Positions 1 to 9,705 of a stretch of DNA of 64,000 bases are shown here, one piece after another. A program made the position numbers and the translations under genes. The notes under the pieces were generated by a model, which saw only the letters and a list, made by a program, of their open reading frames with translations, did not search any database and was not told the origin of the DNA. This stretch comes from Desmodus rotundus (taxonomy: Eukaryota; Chordata; Mammalia; Chiroptera; Phyllostomidae): assembly GCF_022682495.2 (NCBI RefSeq), contig NC_071393.1, forward strand, positions 103,219,010-103,283,009, read 5' to 3'. Numbering within the stretch: the first letter of the stretch is position 1; each line of letters begins with the position of its first letter.

Positions 1-1940
1 ATAAAGGTGGGGGGGGGAGCTGGAACTTGAGATTTGAAATCCAGTGAAAGGAAAAATTCAAACCAAGTAGGGAGCCTGGATGTTTGGGAGAGGGGGGAGG
101 AAGGGCAGGGCAGGAGGTGGGTGGAGGCCGGTACCAGGGCCCGCTCTACTGGAAATTGGCTTTTTGTAATTCACTGAGGCCAAAGAGAGGGTTTGGAGAT
201 GGGAGATGGAGAATCTCAAAGTGAAACCTCAACTCTACCTGCAAGAGCAGTGGTTATAGTAACTCTCATCTCCCCTAGGGCTCCAGCAAGGCACAGAGAG
301 GGGAGTGTCCCCATGCTGGCCCTAGCCTGAGGGATAATTGGCTTGGGAGAGGTCTTTTACCTTGACCTGAAAAGGGAGGCTTATTTTTTAATTTCCTTTC
401 ATGGGGACACGGATGGGGGGTGGCAAAAGTAGGGGGCAGGTGGAGGATGCCATGTTAAGCCTTTGACTCAGAGTTTGTGTCACTTTGTCCACTACTTGGT
501 GTCCGGCCTAGTGAGGCAGAGTCACTGGGGAAAGGGAAGGTTACCGTGAAGGATCTAGCCGGGCCCTTCCTGAGTCAGTACAGCTTGGGAAACATGGGAA
601 CCATGGAAAACTCCATTGTCCCATCCTGAGGGTCACAGGCTTCAGAATCTTGCAGTTTACATTTAGAATCCTGACTTTGCACTTACTTGCTGTGAGCAGA
701 AAATGATGTGCTGAAAATTGGGGCTGTTGAGGAGGATTGAATGTGTTTACCACTTCACCATCTAGAGCCAGGAAGTAAAAGTCTACCTTTACTGTTATCA
801 TTATTGCCAGAGATTCTCAAAGTCCTGTCCAAGAAACGTGAGCCTAGACCAGAGAGATTGACCACAACTCAGATTATATCTCACATCTTCTGAAAAAAGA
901 CTTCGGTGGCTTCAATGTGAAAAATCATATCAAACAGGACAATTAAAGATGGCAAAAAAAAAACAGAGGCCATCTGGGGAAACAGGGAAGTGGGTCCTCA
1001 GGAACTCTCTAAGAGGAGTTAATTAGTCTTGCCGCGCATTGATTTTTTGGCTTCAAAGACTCCAGGGAACTAAGACAAGGAGGCAGGTATGTTAGGTGAC
1101 ATGGTGCCCTGCCTCACCAAGAGAGAAATCTTTTTCTGGGAACTAATTTCCAGGAGAAATTCATGAAGTAATTTCTGAATATCGTACATTGGATAATAGG
1201 ATCACACCTTCAGCTCTGGCTTTACGTATGCAGAAAGGACTCTTCCGCTCACCCCTACACACCTGGAGGTCATGATGCTCCTAGCTACATCACAGCTTTG
1301 GGGGAGAGAGTGGCAGCTGAGATAATGTAGTACTAAATGCTTTGCTTTCTTTTGACTTCACTTCATAAAGCGAGAGAACTTGATCTAGGAGGATGGATAA
1401 TAGACATGTCCTTTGCTATTCCATTGAAATTCTCTGGCTGGTATTGAATATGCCAGTTCATGACAGAAACCTCCAATAAATGCCTATCGCGATAACCTTC
1501 GAGGATCTTGCTGGTTAAACTGAGAGCCATTTGCTTTAACCATCAGATAGGAAATATACTGCTGACCCAGCTGTGCCTTATCATTTAGCTGAATATATTA
1601 AGAATGTTAATACATCAATACAATGTGAATAAAAAAAGGTAGGGAGCAAAAGAGAAAACACAGCACAATTTTTCATGTTACAAGGTCAACCAAATGCCCC
1701 CCATCCTGATATAGTAGCCATTCCTTATAAAACTAAACAGCAAAGGACCAAAATGGATTTAGTCAACTAATTTACTCAACAGTAGTCACTAAGACAACAT
1801 ATAAATTGGAAGTTGCTCATAGTTATTCCAATGAATCATTGCCATCGTTTTGCCATTTTGAATTCTAGTCTCCTAGACAAATTTGGAAGTCCATAAGCAG
1901 CCTTGCTAAAAAGTAATTTTTATTCATCCCCTCAGTAGGT
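1..1940. other. Unassigned unique sequence
   Basis: No gene, mobile element or structural RNA was recognised. The start is purine-rich with a run of nine G at 9-17 and several short GGGG runs up to about 430. The only open frames are short and lack splice or family signals. Most likely intronic or intergenic. Confidence 0.5.
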
Positions 1941-1944
1941 GTGA

Positions 1945-2265
1945 GTTCATGTCTACTGCGTGGACTGCTCTAGGCTCCTGCGTTACATCAGTGGAAAACC
2001 GCAGATCTCTGCCCGGGAGTAGCAGGCATTCTCAAAGGGGAGACAGACAATGACAATACCCTTGACCAGTAAGTAAAGTATGGAATATGTTAGAAGGTGA
2101 TAAATGTTGTGGGGGGTGGGGGAGATGAGGCAAGGATAAGAGGAGCAAGGGAGTTAATGGGACAGGGCAGGATGCAATTTTAAACAGAGTCCTCAGGATA
2201 AACCTTATTGAGAAGGTAACATTTGAGTGAAGAGCTGAGGAAGGTGTATGTGGCTATCCAATGAA
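1945..2265 (+). repeat. Ancient mammalian interspersed repeat
   Basis: The order of phrases (a GGGGAGACAGACAATGACAATA stretch, then a GTGATAAATG-like stretch, then GAGAAGGTAACATTTGAGTGAAGAGCTGAGGAAGG) recurs in related form near 41035, 57035, 58590 and 60845. This marks copies of one old, highly diverged mammalian family. I do not name the family with certainty. Confidence 0.45.
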
Positions 2266-2424
2266 TTTGTTGTTTACGACGCAGTTGATCTGAAGTTCAA
2301 CACGTCCAAGCACAACCTGCCAGTCTCTCTGTCTCCCCCACTGCGGCAGGCTCTCAACTGCTGTTTCCGCCTCACCGAATGATGTCCCCATTCATCCACG
2401 GAACCAGCTAGACATGGAGACCAC

Positions 2425-2625
2425 CAGAGCACGGTGGTCAAGAATAAGGGCTGGCAGCCCACCTGCCTGGGCCCCACTCCCAGCTCTGCCATTTACTGAC
2501 CTGTGCCTCTGTTTTCTCATTGGAAACTGGGAGGCCACGTTTACCACAAAGGGTTATTGTGTGCAACGAATCGCCATTTGTAAAGCACTAACAACAGTGC
2601 CAGGAACATACAGTGTTTAACAAAA
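2425..2625 (+). repeat. MIR SINE fragment
   Basis: Contains the MIR core order: a CAGCTCTGCCATTTACTGACCTGTG block, a TTTTCTCATTGGAAA block, an AGGGTTATTGTG block and a final AGCACTAACAACAGTGCCAGGAACATA block. MIR is a tRNA-derived SINE shared by all mammals; this copy is strongly diverged and inert. Confidence 0.65.
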
Positions 2626-2699
2626 AATGGTTCTTCCCAACTCCCCATAAATCAATCACCAAGTCCTTCTGCATTTATCTCCAAATACCCAGCAAATAC

Positions 2700-3240
2700 A
2701 CCTACTTTTCTCTTCTGACAACACCGTCCTAGTCCAAGTTACCATCATCTCCCCCGGCTAAAATCCTTTAATAGTCTCCCTTCCTTTTTTAGATAAACAC
2801 GAACTCTGACATGGTCAACAGGGCCCTTCAAGGTCACGCCGCAGACTGCTGCCACCTCATCTCACAGCAGGCTCCTGGTGGCCCCCTGCCCCTGCTGCTC
2901 CTCACCCCCAGCTTCTGCCTCCAACCTCAGAGCCTCTGCTGGCCATGCTCCCAGTGCTCCCTCCCCCAGTAAGTGCAGCTCATCCCTCAGGTCTGGGCTA
3001 AAGCATCCCTTCCACCAAGAAGCCTTCCTGACCTTCTCCATGGAATCAGATTCCATCCCTTGCAGCCCATCCTCAAACTGTGAGCCTCAAATCTTTGTAG
3101 CACTTGCTCAGAGAATGTTTACATGTTTCCCTTCCCCAGCTGCTCTCAGGGCTCAGAACACTGTCCTCGTCTTTTCCCACCTCCGTGCCGTGGTGCTGGG
3201 GCAGCCTGGCCCTGAGAGAGATGCTCCCTAAACACTCACT
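2700..3240 (+). repeat. L2 LINE 3' end fragment
   Basis: Carries the characteristic 3' L2 order: a CTCTGCTGGCCATGCTCCC-type block, a stretch with CAGGTCTGGGCTAAAGCATC, then AAGAAGCCTTCCTGACC. L2 is an old CR1-like LINE. Two open frames of 64-117 codons here are by-products of the GC-rich repeat, not genes. Confidence 0.65.
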
Positions 3241-3470
3241 GAATGATGAGTCCCAAATAACCAGGTGTCAACTAGGCACCATGAAGTTCTCCAGTTACGC
3301 TAAAGATAGAATCTTTGCTTTCAAGGAACTTGCGTTGGACACTTGCAAACAACGGGTTGAAGGGGTAAGTTAGGGAAGTACAAGGAGTAATGAAGGGGTC
3401 AGGAATTGCACAATCACTGTCCAAACAATGCCAGGTAAGGCTTTGTTGGGGAAGAGAGTTTTGAGACAAG

Positions 3471-3626
3471 TTTTTTTTTTTTTTTAATCCTCACCTGAGG
3501 AGCTTATTGATGAGAGAGAGAGAGAGAGAGAGAGACATCGATCACTTGCCTCCTGCTCACACCCTGACTGGGAATCAAACCCGAAACTTCTTGGTGTACC
3601 GAAAGGCACTCTAACCAACCAGGGCT
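3471..3626 (-). repeat. Ves SINE (bat), minus strand
   Basis: A poly-T run at 3471-3485 is the tail; the tRNA-like head lies at the right, ending in the complement of AGCCCTGGTTGGTTAGAGTG. A (GA)12-type tract sits between tail and body. Flanks GAGACAAGTTTT and GAGACAGGTTTT look like a target duplication with one mismatch. Ves elements are tRNA-derived SINEs of yangochiropteran bats. Confidence 0.8.
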
Positions 3627-3699
3627 GAGACAGGTTTTAAAGGGGCAGGACTACAAGGGCAGAGGAGCAGTTCTGAGTCGGTGTTCTTATTCAGTCTTA

Positions 3700-3945
3700 T
3701 TCTTAGTCTGTACGACACAGCCTGAGGAGTTATCTCTAGAGCCACATTGCTGGATTGAAACTCGGCCCAACCACTTACCACCTGTGTGATCTCAGACAAG
3801 TTATTTTCCCCTCTCTCTGTCTCAATTTCCTCATCCATAAAATGAAGAGAAATACTACTTCAAAAAAGTTTGGTGAGGATTGAACCAGTCCACATGTGGA
3901 AAGTAGTTAGATTGGTACTTAGCATGTAGTAATACTATATTTATA
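3700..3945 (+). repeat. MIR SINE fragment
   Basis: Shows the MIR order: AACCACTTACCACCTGTGTGA, CAAGTTATTTTCCCC, TTTCCTCATCCATAAAATG, GTGAGGATTGAA, then a 3' end TACTTAGCATGTAGTAATA. It directly follows the Ves SINE that ends at 3626. Confidence 0.65.
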
Positions 3946-4194
3946 TTTGCTGCCATTGTTGTGGCTGTTGTTATACTATTGTTATTGGTAGAAGGAGTGG
4001 CCAGGGTGGAAGCAAAGAGGCGTTGATTAAATGCTGCACAGGGACCCTCTATTATCCTGCCAAGGATACCAGGTTGGTACTGAGAAGAGCCCCAGGCGAG
4101 CAAAGCACTCAGCCTGTTATTGGGTCAGCATTGATTTTAACTAGCACAGTGCCTGGCACCAGTGGGTCCTTAAATATTTGTGGGATGAATAAAT

Positions 4195-4430
4195 ATTTTT
4201 AACCATTTATTGATAATGTACAATGTTCTCGGCACCGAGCTAAATTCTTTACATGCATGATCATACTTAATTCTCACAATAAACCTATAAGGTAAGAACA
4301 GTTGTCATCTTTGCTTTTCAGAAGAGGTGTAGGAAAGTCAGTTTACTCAAAGGCACACGCCATTAAGTAGCAGATCTAAATTTGCACACAAACAGCCTGA
4401 TTCCAGAGCTCTTAATGGGAACTCTAGAAA
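4195..4430 (+). repeat. Ancient mammalian repeat remnant
   Basis: Resembles a widespread old element: CATTTATTGATAATG, GCACCGAGCTAAATTCTTTACATG, TTAATTCTCACAATAAACC, then an AGTAGCAGATCTAAATTTG block and a TTCCAGAGCTCTT end. Similar blocks occur near 20220, 21750, 30380 and 43150. Family not named. Confidence 0.4.
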
Positions 4431-4439
4431 GGAAGAATG

Positions 4440-5489
4440 AATGAATAATCAACTCGTTAATGAAAAATTTGAGTGTTATCAACAGCAAGAATGAAAAATA
4501 ACCAAGGGCAAGAAATACAAGGTATTACCTTGATAAAAGGTTCTTAAGAGGCCAGATAATGAAGACAAAGACCTTGTTTAGAAGCAAATATGGGAATAAA
4601 GGCAAAGGATGATAAGGACTTGGAATATAAAACAAGGTCCTCTGCCTCCACCAGGAAGACCACACCTGGGTTTCTCAGGCTCTTTTGCATAAGGGGAAGG
4701 TGTAAGCATTACTCTTGCTCTAACATTCATTGTTTTAATTGGGGGGCAGAGCTATTCTGAGCATCTGATAAAAACTGTGATCCTTCCCTTGAGAAACACA
4801 CACACATACACTAAGTGTTAACATTTCTAGGGGGTCTCAGTCCTTCTGAAGCCCACCATTGGCCCTCCTGGTCAAATCCAAACTTAGTGCACCCACCAGG
4901 CTCACTCAGGAATATCTGAGGGAAATAATGCCAAGAGGAGCCCTCCTGCCAGTGCACAGCCATGGAGAGCCAGGCTCCGCTGCTGTGAGACGAGCCTCCG
5001 AGTCCAGGGGCAGAGAGGAAGCCACCCTTCTGGTAGTCCTGGGTTGAAAAATCACATTTCTCCCAGTGCCTTCAAATGTGCTGTTCTTCAGCCCCAGGTC
5101 TCCATAAGGTACAGAGAACTCAGTGGGAAGCCTTGCAGACCTGGGAACAACACGGGAGCCAACTCAGAGACTGCATTCTCTGATGGGTAAGATGGTGACT
5201 TTCTATGACTTTGCAAGGCTCAGGATTCATTTGACATTTTAAAAAGATCATCATTTAAAATTTCCTTGTGATTGTGATTGAGTTGGAGACATCACCAGGA
5301 AGCTGAGAAATATCAATTTCTCTTGGGGCAATTTCTCAGGCATTTCTCTTGGGACTGGCTTTAAAATAACTCCAGAAAATAGAAAGAAAAATATTTCAAT
5401 AAAAACCTAGGCAGAGAAAATTTAGTGGAAATTTCTGGTTGAAAAAATTAAAATTCATCTGCATAGTCTACTTCCTCAAGGACTTGCCC
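4440..5489. other. Unassigned sequence upstream of the ERV
   Basis: No gene or named repeat recognised. A CA-rich stretch lies at 4797-4810. A 62-codon open frame at 4859-5047 has no family signal. The segment is interrupted at 5494 by the endogenous retrovirus. Confidence 0.5.
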
Positions 5490-5493
5490 ATAC

Positions 5494-6025
5494 TGATAGG
5501 GGACTTAAGAGTTGGAAATTTTTAGTTTGAGTAATAGCTAATAAGCTCAGTAATCATATGAAAGATTTTGTGCAGGAACTGAAAGTATGACCCACCCTGA
5601 GTCCAGGTGACCATAAGCAGTTCCACCTTTGTGCCTCAGGAGGACTGCAAGCAATTCAAGATAGTACCTGAGCCATTGTCCTCCAGGGTGAGATGACGAC
5701 CGCCCAGAACACAGCTAGAGACCACTGCCTGGGGCACAGCTTAAGACCACAGCCCAGGGCAAGAATGCTGAAGTTGTTTCTTTCTTTTTTTTTTAATCCA
5801 ATGAACTTTTCCTTGAATTCCAAACCCCTTACCTACACTTTATTCTCCTTATAAAAAGGGCCATTTTAAAATGGACTATAAGATGGTCTGTTAGGGTACG
5901 AACCCGCCATCTTCTCAGATCTCCAACCATCTGAATAAAGCTCCAATAAAGATTCAGTCGCTACCATTGCTTATTGGGTTTGGTAGTGACAGGCAGTCCG
6001 AACTCTGGTGTCTTTTCTGGTTTCA
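5494..6025 (+). repeat. 5' LTR of the ERV
   Basis: 532 bp, from TGATAGGGGAC to GGTTTCA. It matches the segment 10932-11467 along its whole length. It holds a TATA box (TATAAAA, 5850-5856) and two AATAAA signals (5934-5939, 5945-5950), giving a normal U3-R-U5 layout. A short T-rich tract near 5783-5797 differs in length from the 3' copy. Confidence 0.95.
5850..5856 (+). promoter_or_regulatory. TATA box in the 5' LTR
   Basis: TATAAAA, located about 80 bp upstream of the polyadenylation signals, is placed as expected for the U3 promoter. It is preserved in the 3' LTR at 11292-11298, so either LTR could still drive transcription. Activity is not known. Confidence 0.6.
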
Positions 6026-6030
6026 TATTT

Positions 6031-6048
6031 TGGCGACCCCGCCCGGAC
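6031..6048 (+). promoter_or_regulatory. Primer binding site, tRNA-Arg-like
   Basis: TGGCGACCCCGCCCGGAC begins 5 bp after the LTR end. The first eight bases complement an acceptor end of GGTCGCCA as found in arginine tRNAs, and about 13 of 18 positions agree overall. The middle is diverged, so the tRNA assignment is probable rather than certain. Confidence 0.65.
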
Positions 6049-6061
6049 AGACTTTGGGACT

Positions 6062-6075
6062 CTCTGGTAAGTCTG
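6062..6075 (+). promoter_or_regulatory. Retroviral splice donor in the leader
   Basis: CTCTG followed by GTAAGT, with the intron starting at 6067, lies 19 bp past the primer site. This is the normal place for the donor used to make spliced env RNA. The site has no mismatch to the GTAAGT core. Confidence 0.6.
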
Positions 6076-6283
6076 GGTACTTAGCAGGAGTCCCACTGGC
6101 TGCCTGTGCTGAGAGGCCCTGGTGGTTTGGGTTCGGAGAAACCCGAGCAGCTGCCAGGTGATTTCATTTGGAGATTCTCCCCATCACTCCCTGCACTTCT
6201 TGTCGTTTATCACGTTTGACTGAATCATTGCACTTTCTGGTTCAGGTTAAAATCCCAGGTCACGACTTAAGTCATCTGGTAAA

Positions 6284-6429
6284 GGTACCTTTCTGGGCTA
6301 CAGAGCTCGGTCTGAAAAAAATGATGTCCAATTTGGTTTGGGTACCCTCTGTCTGAAGGAGCTCTGTCTGGAAAAGGACGTCTTTTGATTTGGTTTGGGT
6401 ACCTGTTGTTTGGAGCTCCATCTGGTAGA
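6284..6429 (+). repeat. 57-bp tandem repeat in the ERV leader
   Basis: The hexamer GGTACC occurs at 6284, 6341 and 6398, exactly 57 bp apart. Each unit continues with a pyrimidine/TCTG block, a GAGCTC-type hexamer, a TCTG run of A and G, and ends in ATTTGGTTTG or GATTTGGTTTG. Units one and two are full; the third stops where gag begins. The units have diverged, so the duplication is probably older than the insertion. Confidence 0.7.
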
Positions 6430-6858
6430 ATGGGGGAAAAAGCCTCCATTCTGGGAAATAGCCCTTTGGGGACAGGTCTGGCTAATTTGTTGACTTATGA
6501 GCAAATATCTAGAGCGTATGTGGTTTTTATTGTAGTACTGTTCTGCTGTGTCCTGTATAATTTAGACTCAGGAGAACGCTGGTCACTGAATGGGTCTTTA
6601 AATTACTGTATTATACTGTAACTAGAGTTTTGTCAAAAATCAGGGAAGTGGGACAAAATGCCTTACCTAGAAGTTTTTTTGAGTTTACGTGATAAAGAGA
6701 CAGAATTAAAAGGAAATAAGTTAATGGTTCGGAGAAAAGGGAACTTTCATGTGAAAGATAGAAGATCAGATCTGGGAGAGGGACCCGGAAGATCTAGATA
6801 TTATGACCACTGCAAGCTGGTCAGAGTCCCCACAGCCCCAGGGGGTCTACTCAGATGA
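6430..6858 (+). pseudogene. ERV gag, matrix region (broken)
   Basis: The ATG at 6430 is followed by GGG, giving a Met-Gly start as used for N-terminal myristoylation of Gag. The first stretch runs to an in-frame stop at 6619-6621; the same frame then continues to 6858. Motifs seen are LDSGERW and NGSLNY just before the stop, and PYLEVFLSLRD just after it, which fit the end of a class I matrix domain. The downstream part is basic and diverged, consistent with a p12-like spacer. Capsid continues in another frame from 6855, so at least one stop and one shift separate matrix from capsid. No function is expected. Confidence 0.7.
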
Positions 6859-7435
6859 GGGAAATGGGGAAAGTGCGCCTGAACTGGCATCGCTGTCTCC
6901 ATTCGGTCAAGGAACCAAATTTGGTGGAAGAAAAGCCCCTACCGGGGCAGGGGAATATCCTTTTCGGAGACTTCCAGTGGGAGCAGGGCCAGCCTGCTGG
7001 ATATTATTGGGCACATACTCTGTTTCCTACATCAGATCTGTTAAACTGGAAAAGCTCAAACCCTTCTTATAGAGATGATCCTGCTAAAATGACTGATTTG
7101 GTTCTGTCAGTTTTTGCCGTTCATTATCCCAATTTGGCAGACACGCAAGCATTGAATTCTTTGCTTATGGGGAATGAGCGGAGGCTGGTGTTGGATAAGG
7201 CAAATGAAGAGGCATGGAGGTTGCACCAAAAAAGTCCAGATGGGGCTCTGGGCCCTCCCAGGGCAACACCTCCAACTGGGTCCAACTAGGACGCTGATGG
7301 GGATGACCTTCCTCTCTTAGAGCATTATAAGAGATGCCTCCTTGAAGGAATGGGAAAGGCATCCCTGAGCAGAAAAGTCTTGAGTATGGTGCAGGCAGTG
7401 CAACAGAAGTCCACAGAGGACCCCTCCAACACCAG
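6855..7435 (+). pseudogene. ERV gag, capsid region (truncated)
   Basis: An open frame from 6855 to 7289 carries capsid-like motifs: DLLNWK, NPSYRDDPAKMTDLV, and a late LDKANEEAWR segment. After a stop at 7287-7289, a further capsid-like stretch with HYKRCLLEGM and SRKVLSMVQAVQQK can be followed to about 7430. There is no nucleocapsid zinc knuckle (CX2CX4HX4C) afterwards; the sequence passes straight into reverse-transcriptase thumb coding. Gag here would assemble capsid in a live virus; this copy lacks its C-terminal part and has stops. Confidence 0.8.
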
Positions 7436-8000
7436 GAAACAGTGAAGGAGATTCCTGGGGATGGAAGCAACTGCCACATTTGAATTCCAAACTTTGGGCT
7501 CATTACTAAACCACTACTGTATGAGGCTCTGAAAGGACCAGAATAAGCCCTTTAGAATGGACAGAGGAGTGTACTCAGGTTTTTGAGTCCCTGAAGGATC
7601 ACATGGCTTCTGCACTGGCCTTGGGGCTTCCAAACCTACTGAAGCCCTTTCAATGATATATGCATGAGAGACGGGGCATTGCCCTAGGATTCCTCACCCA
7701 AATGCTTAGTGACATTTGCAGCCCATCTCATAATTGTGAAGGAAATTAGATCACACTGTCCAGGGGTGGCCAGCCTGCTTGAGAGCGGCAGCCACCTGTG
7801 AGCTCTTGCAGGAAGCTGAACAAGTTTTCCTTGGGACAGCCTATACCAGTTATGTGTCCCAGCAAGTGTTGAGCCTGCTGGAGCAAAAGGGAAATATGTG
7901 GCTCACTGCTGGAAGAATGGGCAGGTACTAAGCCATTCTTCTCAACAATCCCAACATCTCCCTCAAAACTGTAAGTAAGTAAGTAAGTTAAATCCTGCCT
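7436..8000 (+). pseudogene. ERV pol, reverse transcriptase thumb/connection remnant
   Basis: Right after the capsid remnant the frame reads IPNFGLITKPLL, then EALKGPE and WTEECTQVFESLKDHM, the usual order at the RT thumb and connection of class I elements. Protease and the RT fingers and palm, including the YXDD active site, are absent, so a deletion of well over 1 kb joins gag to late RT near 7435. Several stops interrupt it. The tract GTAAGTAAGTAAGTAAGTT at 7971-7989 is a small tetranucleotide expansion inside the coding remnant. Confidence 0.75.
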
Positions 8001-8600
8001 CTCTTCTCCTGGAGCCTGACTCGGCTGTGCTAGTACATGACTGTGCTGGGATAACTGATGAAGTGTGTTCTAGCAGAATTGATTTACAGGACCATCCTTT
8101 AGAAGAAGCAGACTGGACTCTCTATACAGATGGAAGCAGTTACATGGACAAAGGAAGCAGAAGGACTGGGTATGCAGTTGTGACTCTTGAAGGAGTAGTG
8201 GAGGCCAAGGAACCTCTGTTCAGAAAGCTGAACTGATTGCATTGAGGAGGGCGCTGGAATTGTCTCAAGAACGAAGAGTGAATGTGTACACTGACTCAAG
8301 GTAAGCTTTCCTAATTTTGTATGCACATGGTTTAATCTGGAAGGAAAGAGGACTTATTAACCTCCAATAAAAAGGAGATTAAGCAAGCATGCATTATTAG
8401 AGGCTGTTCAGGTACCTTTACAGGTGGTAGTTATGCACTGCCTGGGGCATCAGAAAGAAGACACTGAAGCAGCTTGAGGAAACAATCTGGCTGATATAGC
8501 AGCTAAAGAGGCTGCTAAAGAAGTGCTTATAATGCCTTTGGTGCCTGTTCTGGATTTGTCAGAATTTGACCCTGAATATCAACTGCAGACATAGAGAAAG
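8000..8600 (+). pseudogene. ERV pol, RNase H domain (broken)
   Basis: The stretch at 8027-8236 has the first catalytic block LYTDGSSY. A one-base shift near 8222-8236 moves the next block, with AELIAL-type coding, to another frame. A VYTDSR block follows near 8288 and a NLADIAAK block near 8488, so all four acidic positions of an RNase H fold can be found in order, split among frames and stops. In a live element the domain removes the RNA strand of the RNA-DNA hybrid. This copy is inactive. Confidence 0.75.
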
Positions 8601-9705
8601 CTAAGGGTTGGGGTTTTGATGAAGAAGGTCCTGATAGAGGATGGAAAAAGAATAAGAAAGGAGCTATACTGTTTTCCTGAACATTCAGTAGAGCCAGTCA
8701 TGAAGCATTGGCATGGGGACACACACTATGGAGGAGACTCATTAACCACCTATGCCAAACTGTGGCTCACAGGTCCTGGAATTTCTAAAGCCACAAGAAA
8801 AGTAATTGCTGGATGTGTTGTGTGTCAGAACAACCCCAAGACAGATCCCCATCAAAGGAGAGAAGGAAAGCAATACCAAGGACAGTGTCCGCTTGAGGAC
8901 TGGCAAATAGACTTTACTCAGATGCCAAGGGACTGAGAGTGGAAATATTTGTTAGTCTTTGTTGACACCTTTTTCAGGATGGATAGAAGTTTATCCTACT
9001 AGAATGGAGAAATCCTTGGAGGCAGTGAAAGCATTACTAAAGGAAATAATCCCTCACTTTGGCCTCCCTGGCAGCATCCAGATTGATAACGGACCTGCTT
9101 TTGTTTTAGAAATTACACAGGAGGTTAGTAAATTTTAGGAATCAAGTGGAGACTCCACATGGCATGGAGACCTCAGGCTTCTGGGAAGGTAGAGAAGACG
9201 AATCACACCCTGAAGAAAAACATAGCCAAGCTGTGTCAAGAAACTCATCTCCATTGGGATCAAGCTTTGCCTATTGCCCTGCTCAGGATAAGGGTGGCTC
9301 CTCGAAGTGGGATTCAGTTGAGTCCTTATGAAATTGTGTACAGGCGGCCATTTCAGGCCACAATTGGGGTGGGAGATATGTATATTGATAAAAAAGACTG
9401 AAGGTAGAGAAACTGTACAACATTTAAGCCAGACCTTCGCTGTGATGAATGACCTTGCCTGCATTAGAGACCTCTCCCCCACAGGTTTGCTGCGTTCCTT
9501 TGAGCCTGCACACAAGGTGCTACTTAAAACTTGGATGACAGCATCTCCACAGAACCAACTAGGAGGAAAGTGGACTGGACTTCGGGACCTACTCCTCGCC
9601 ACCCCTGCCATGGTGAAGTTGGCAGGAATAAAACCTTGGACTCATCACACCAGAATAAAGAAAGCACTGGAGGAAGACCTGAAAGTCATCTTTCAAAAAC
9701 AATGA
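8600..9705 (+). pseudogene. ERV pol, integrase (broken)
   Basis: The N-terminal zinc domain lies in an open frame at 8616-8936, with paired His near HWHGDTHYGG and the Cys pair CVVCQ. The catalytic core follows, split by a stop at about 8934 and a shift: a FVDTF block near 8955, an IDNGPAF block near 9085, and a GKVEKTNHTLK block near 9187 that supplies the third acidic residue. A C-terminal GGKWTGL and TPAMVKLAGIKPW segment at 9565-9640 fits class I integrases. The pol frame ends at 9703-9705, overlapping the env ATG by a few bases, a gammaretroviral arrangement. It would insert viral DNA; here it is disrupted. Confidence 0.85.

Noticed and set aside
9135..9611. 158-codon minus-strand frame
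   Set aside because: Lies antisense to the ERV integrase remnant and is a shadow of it.
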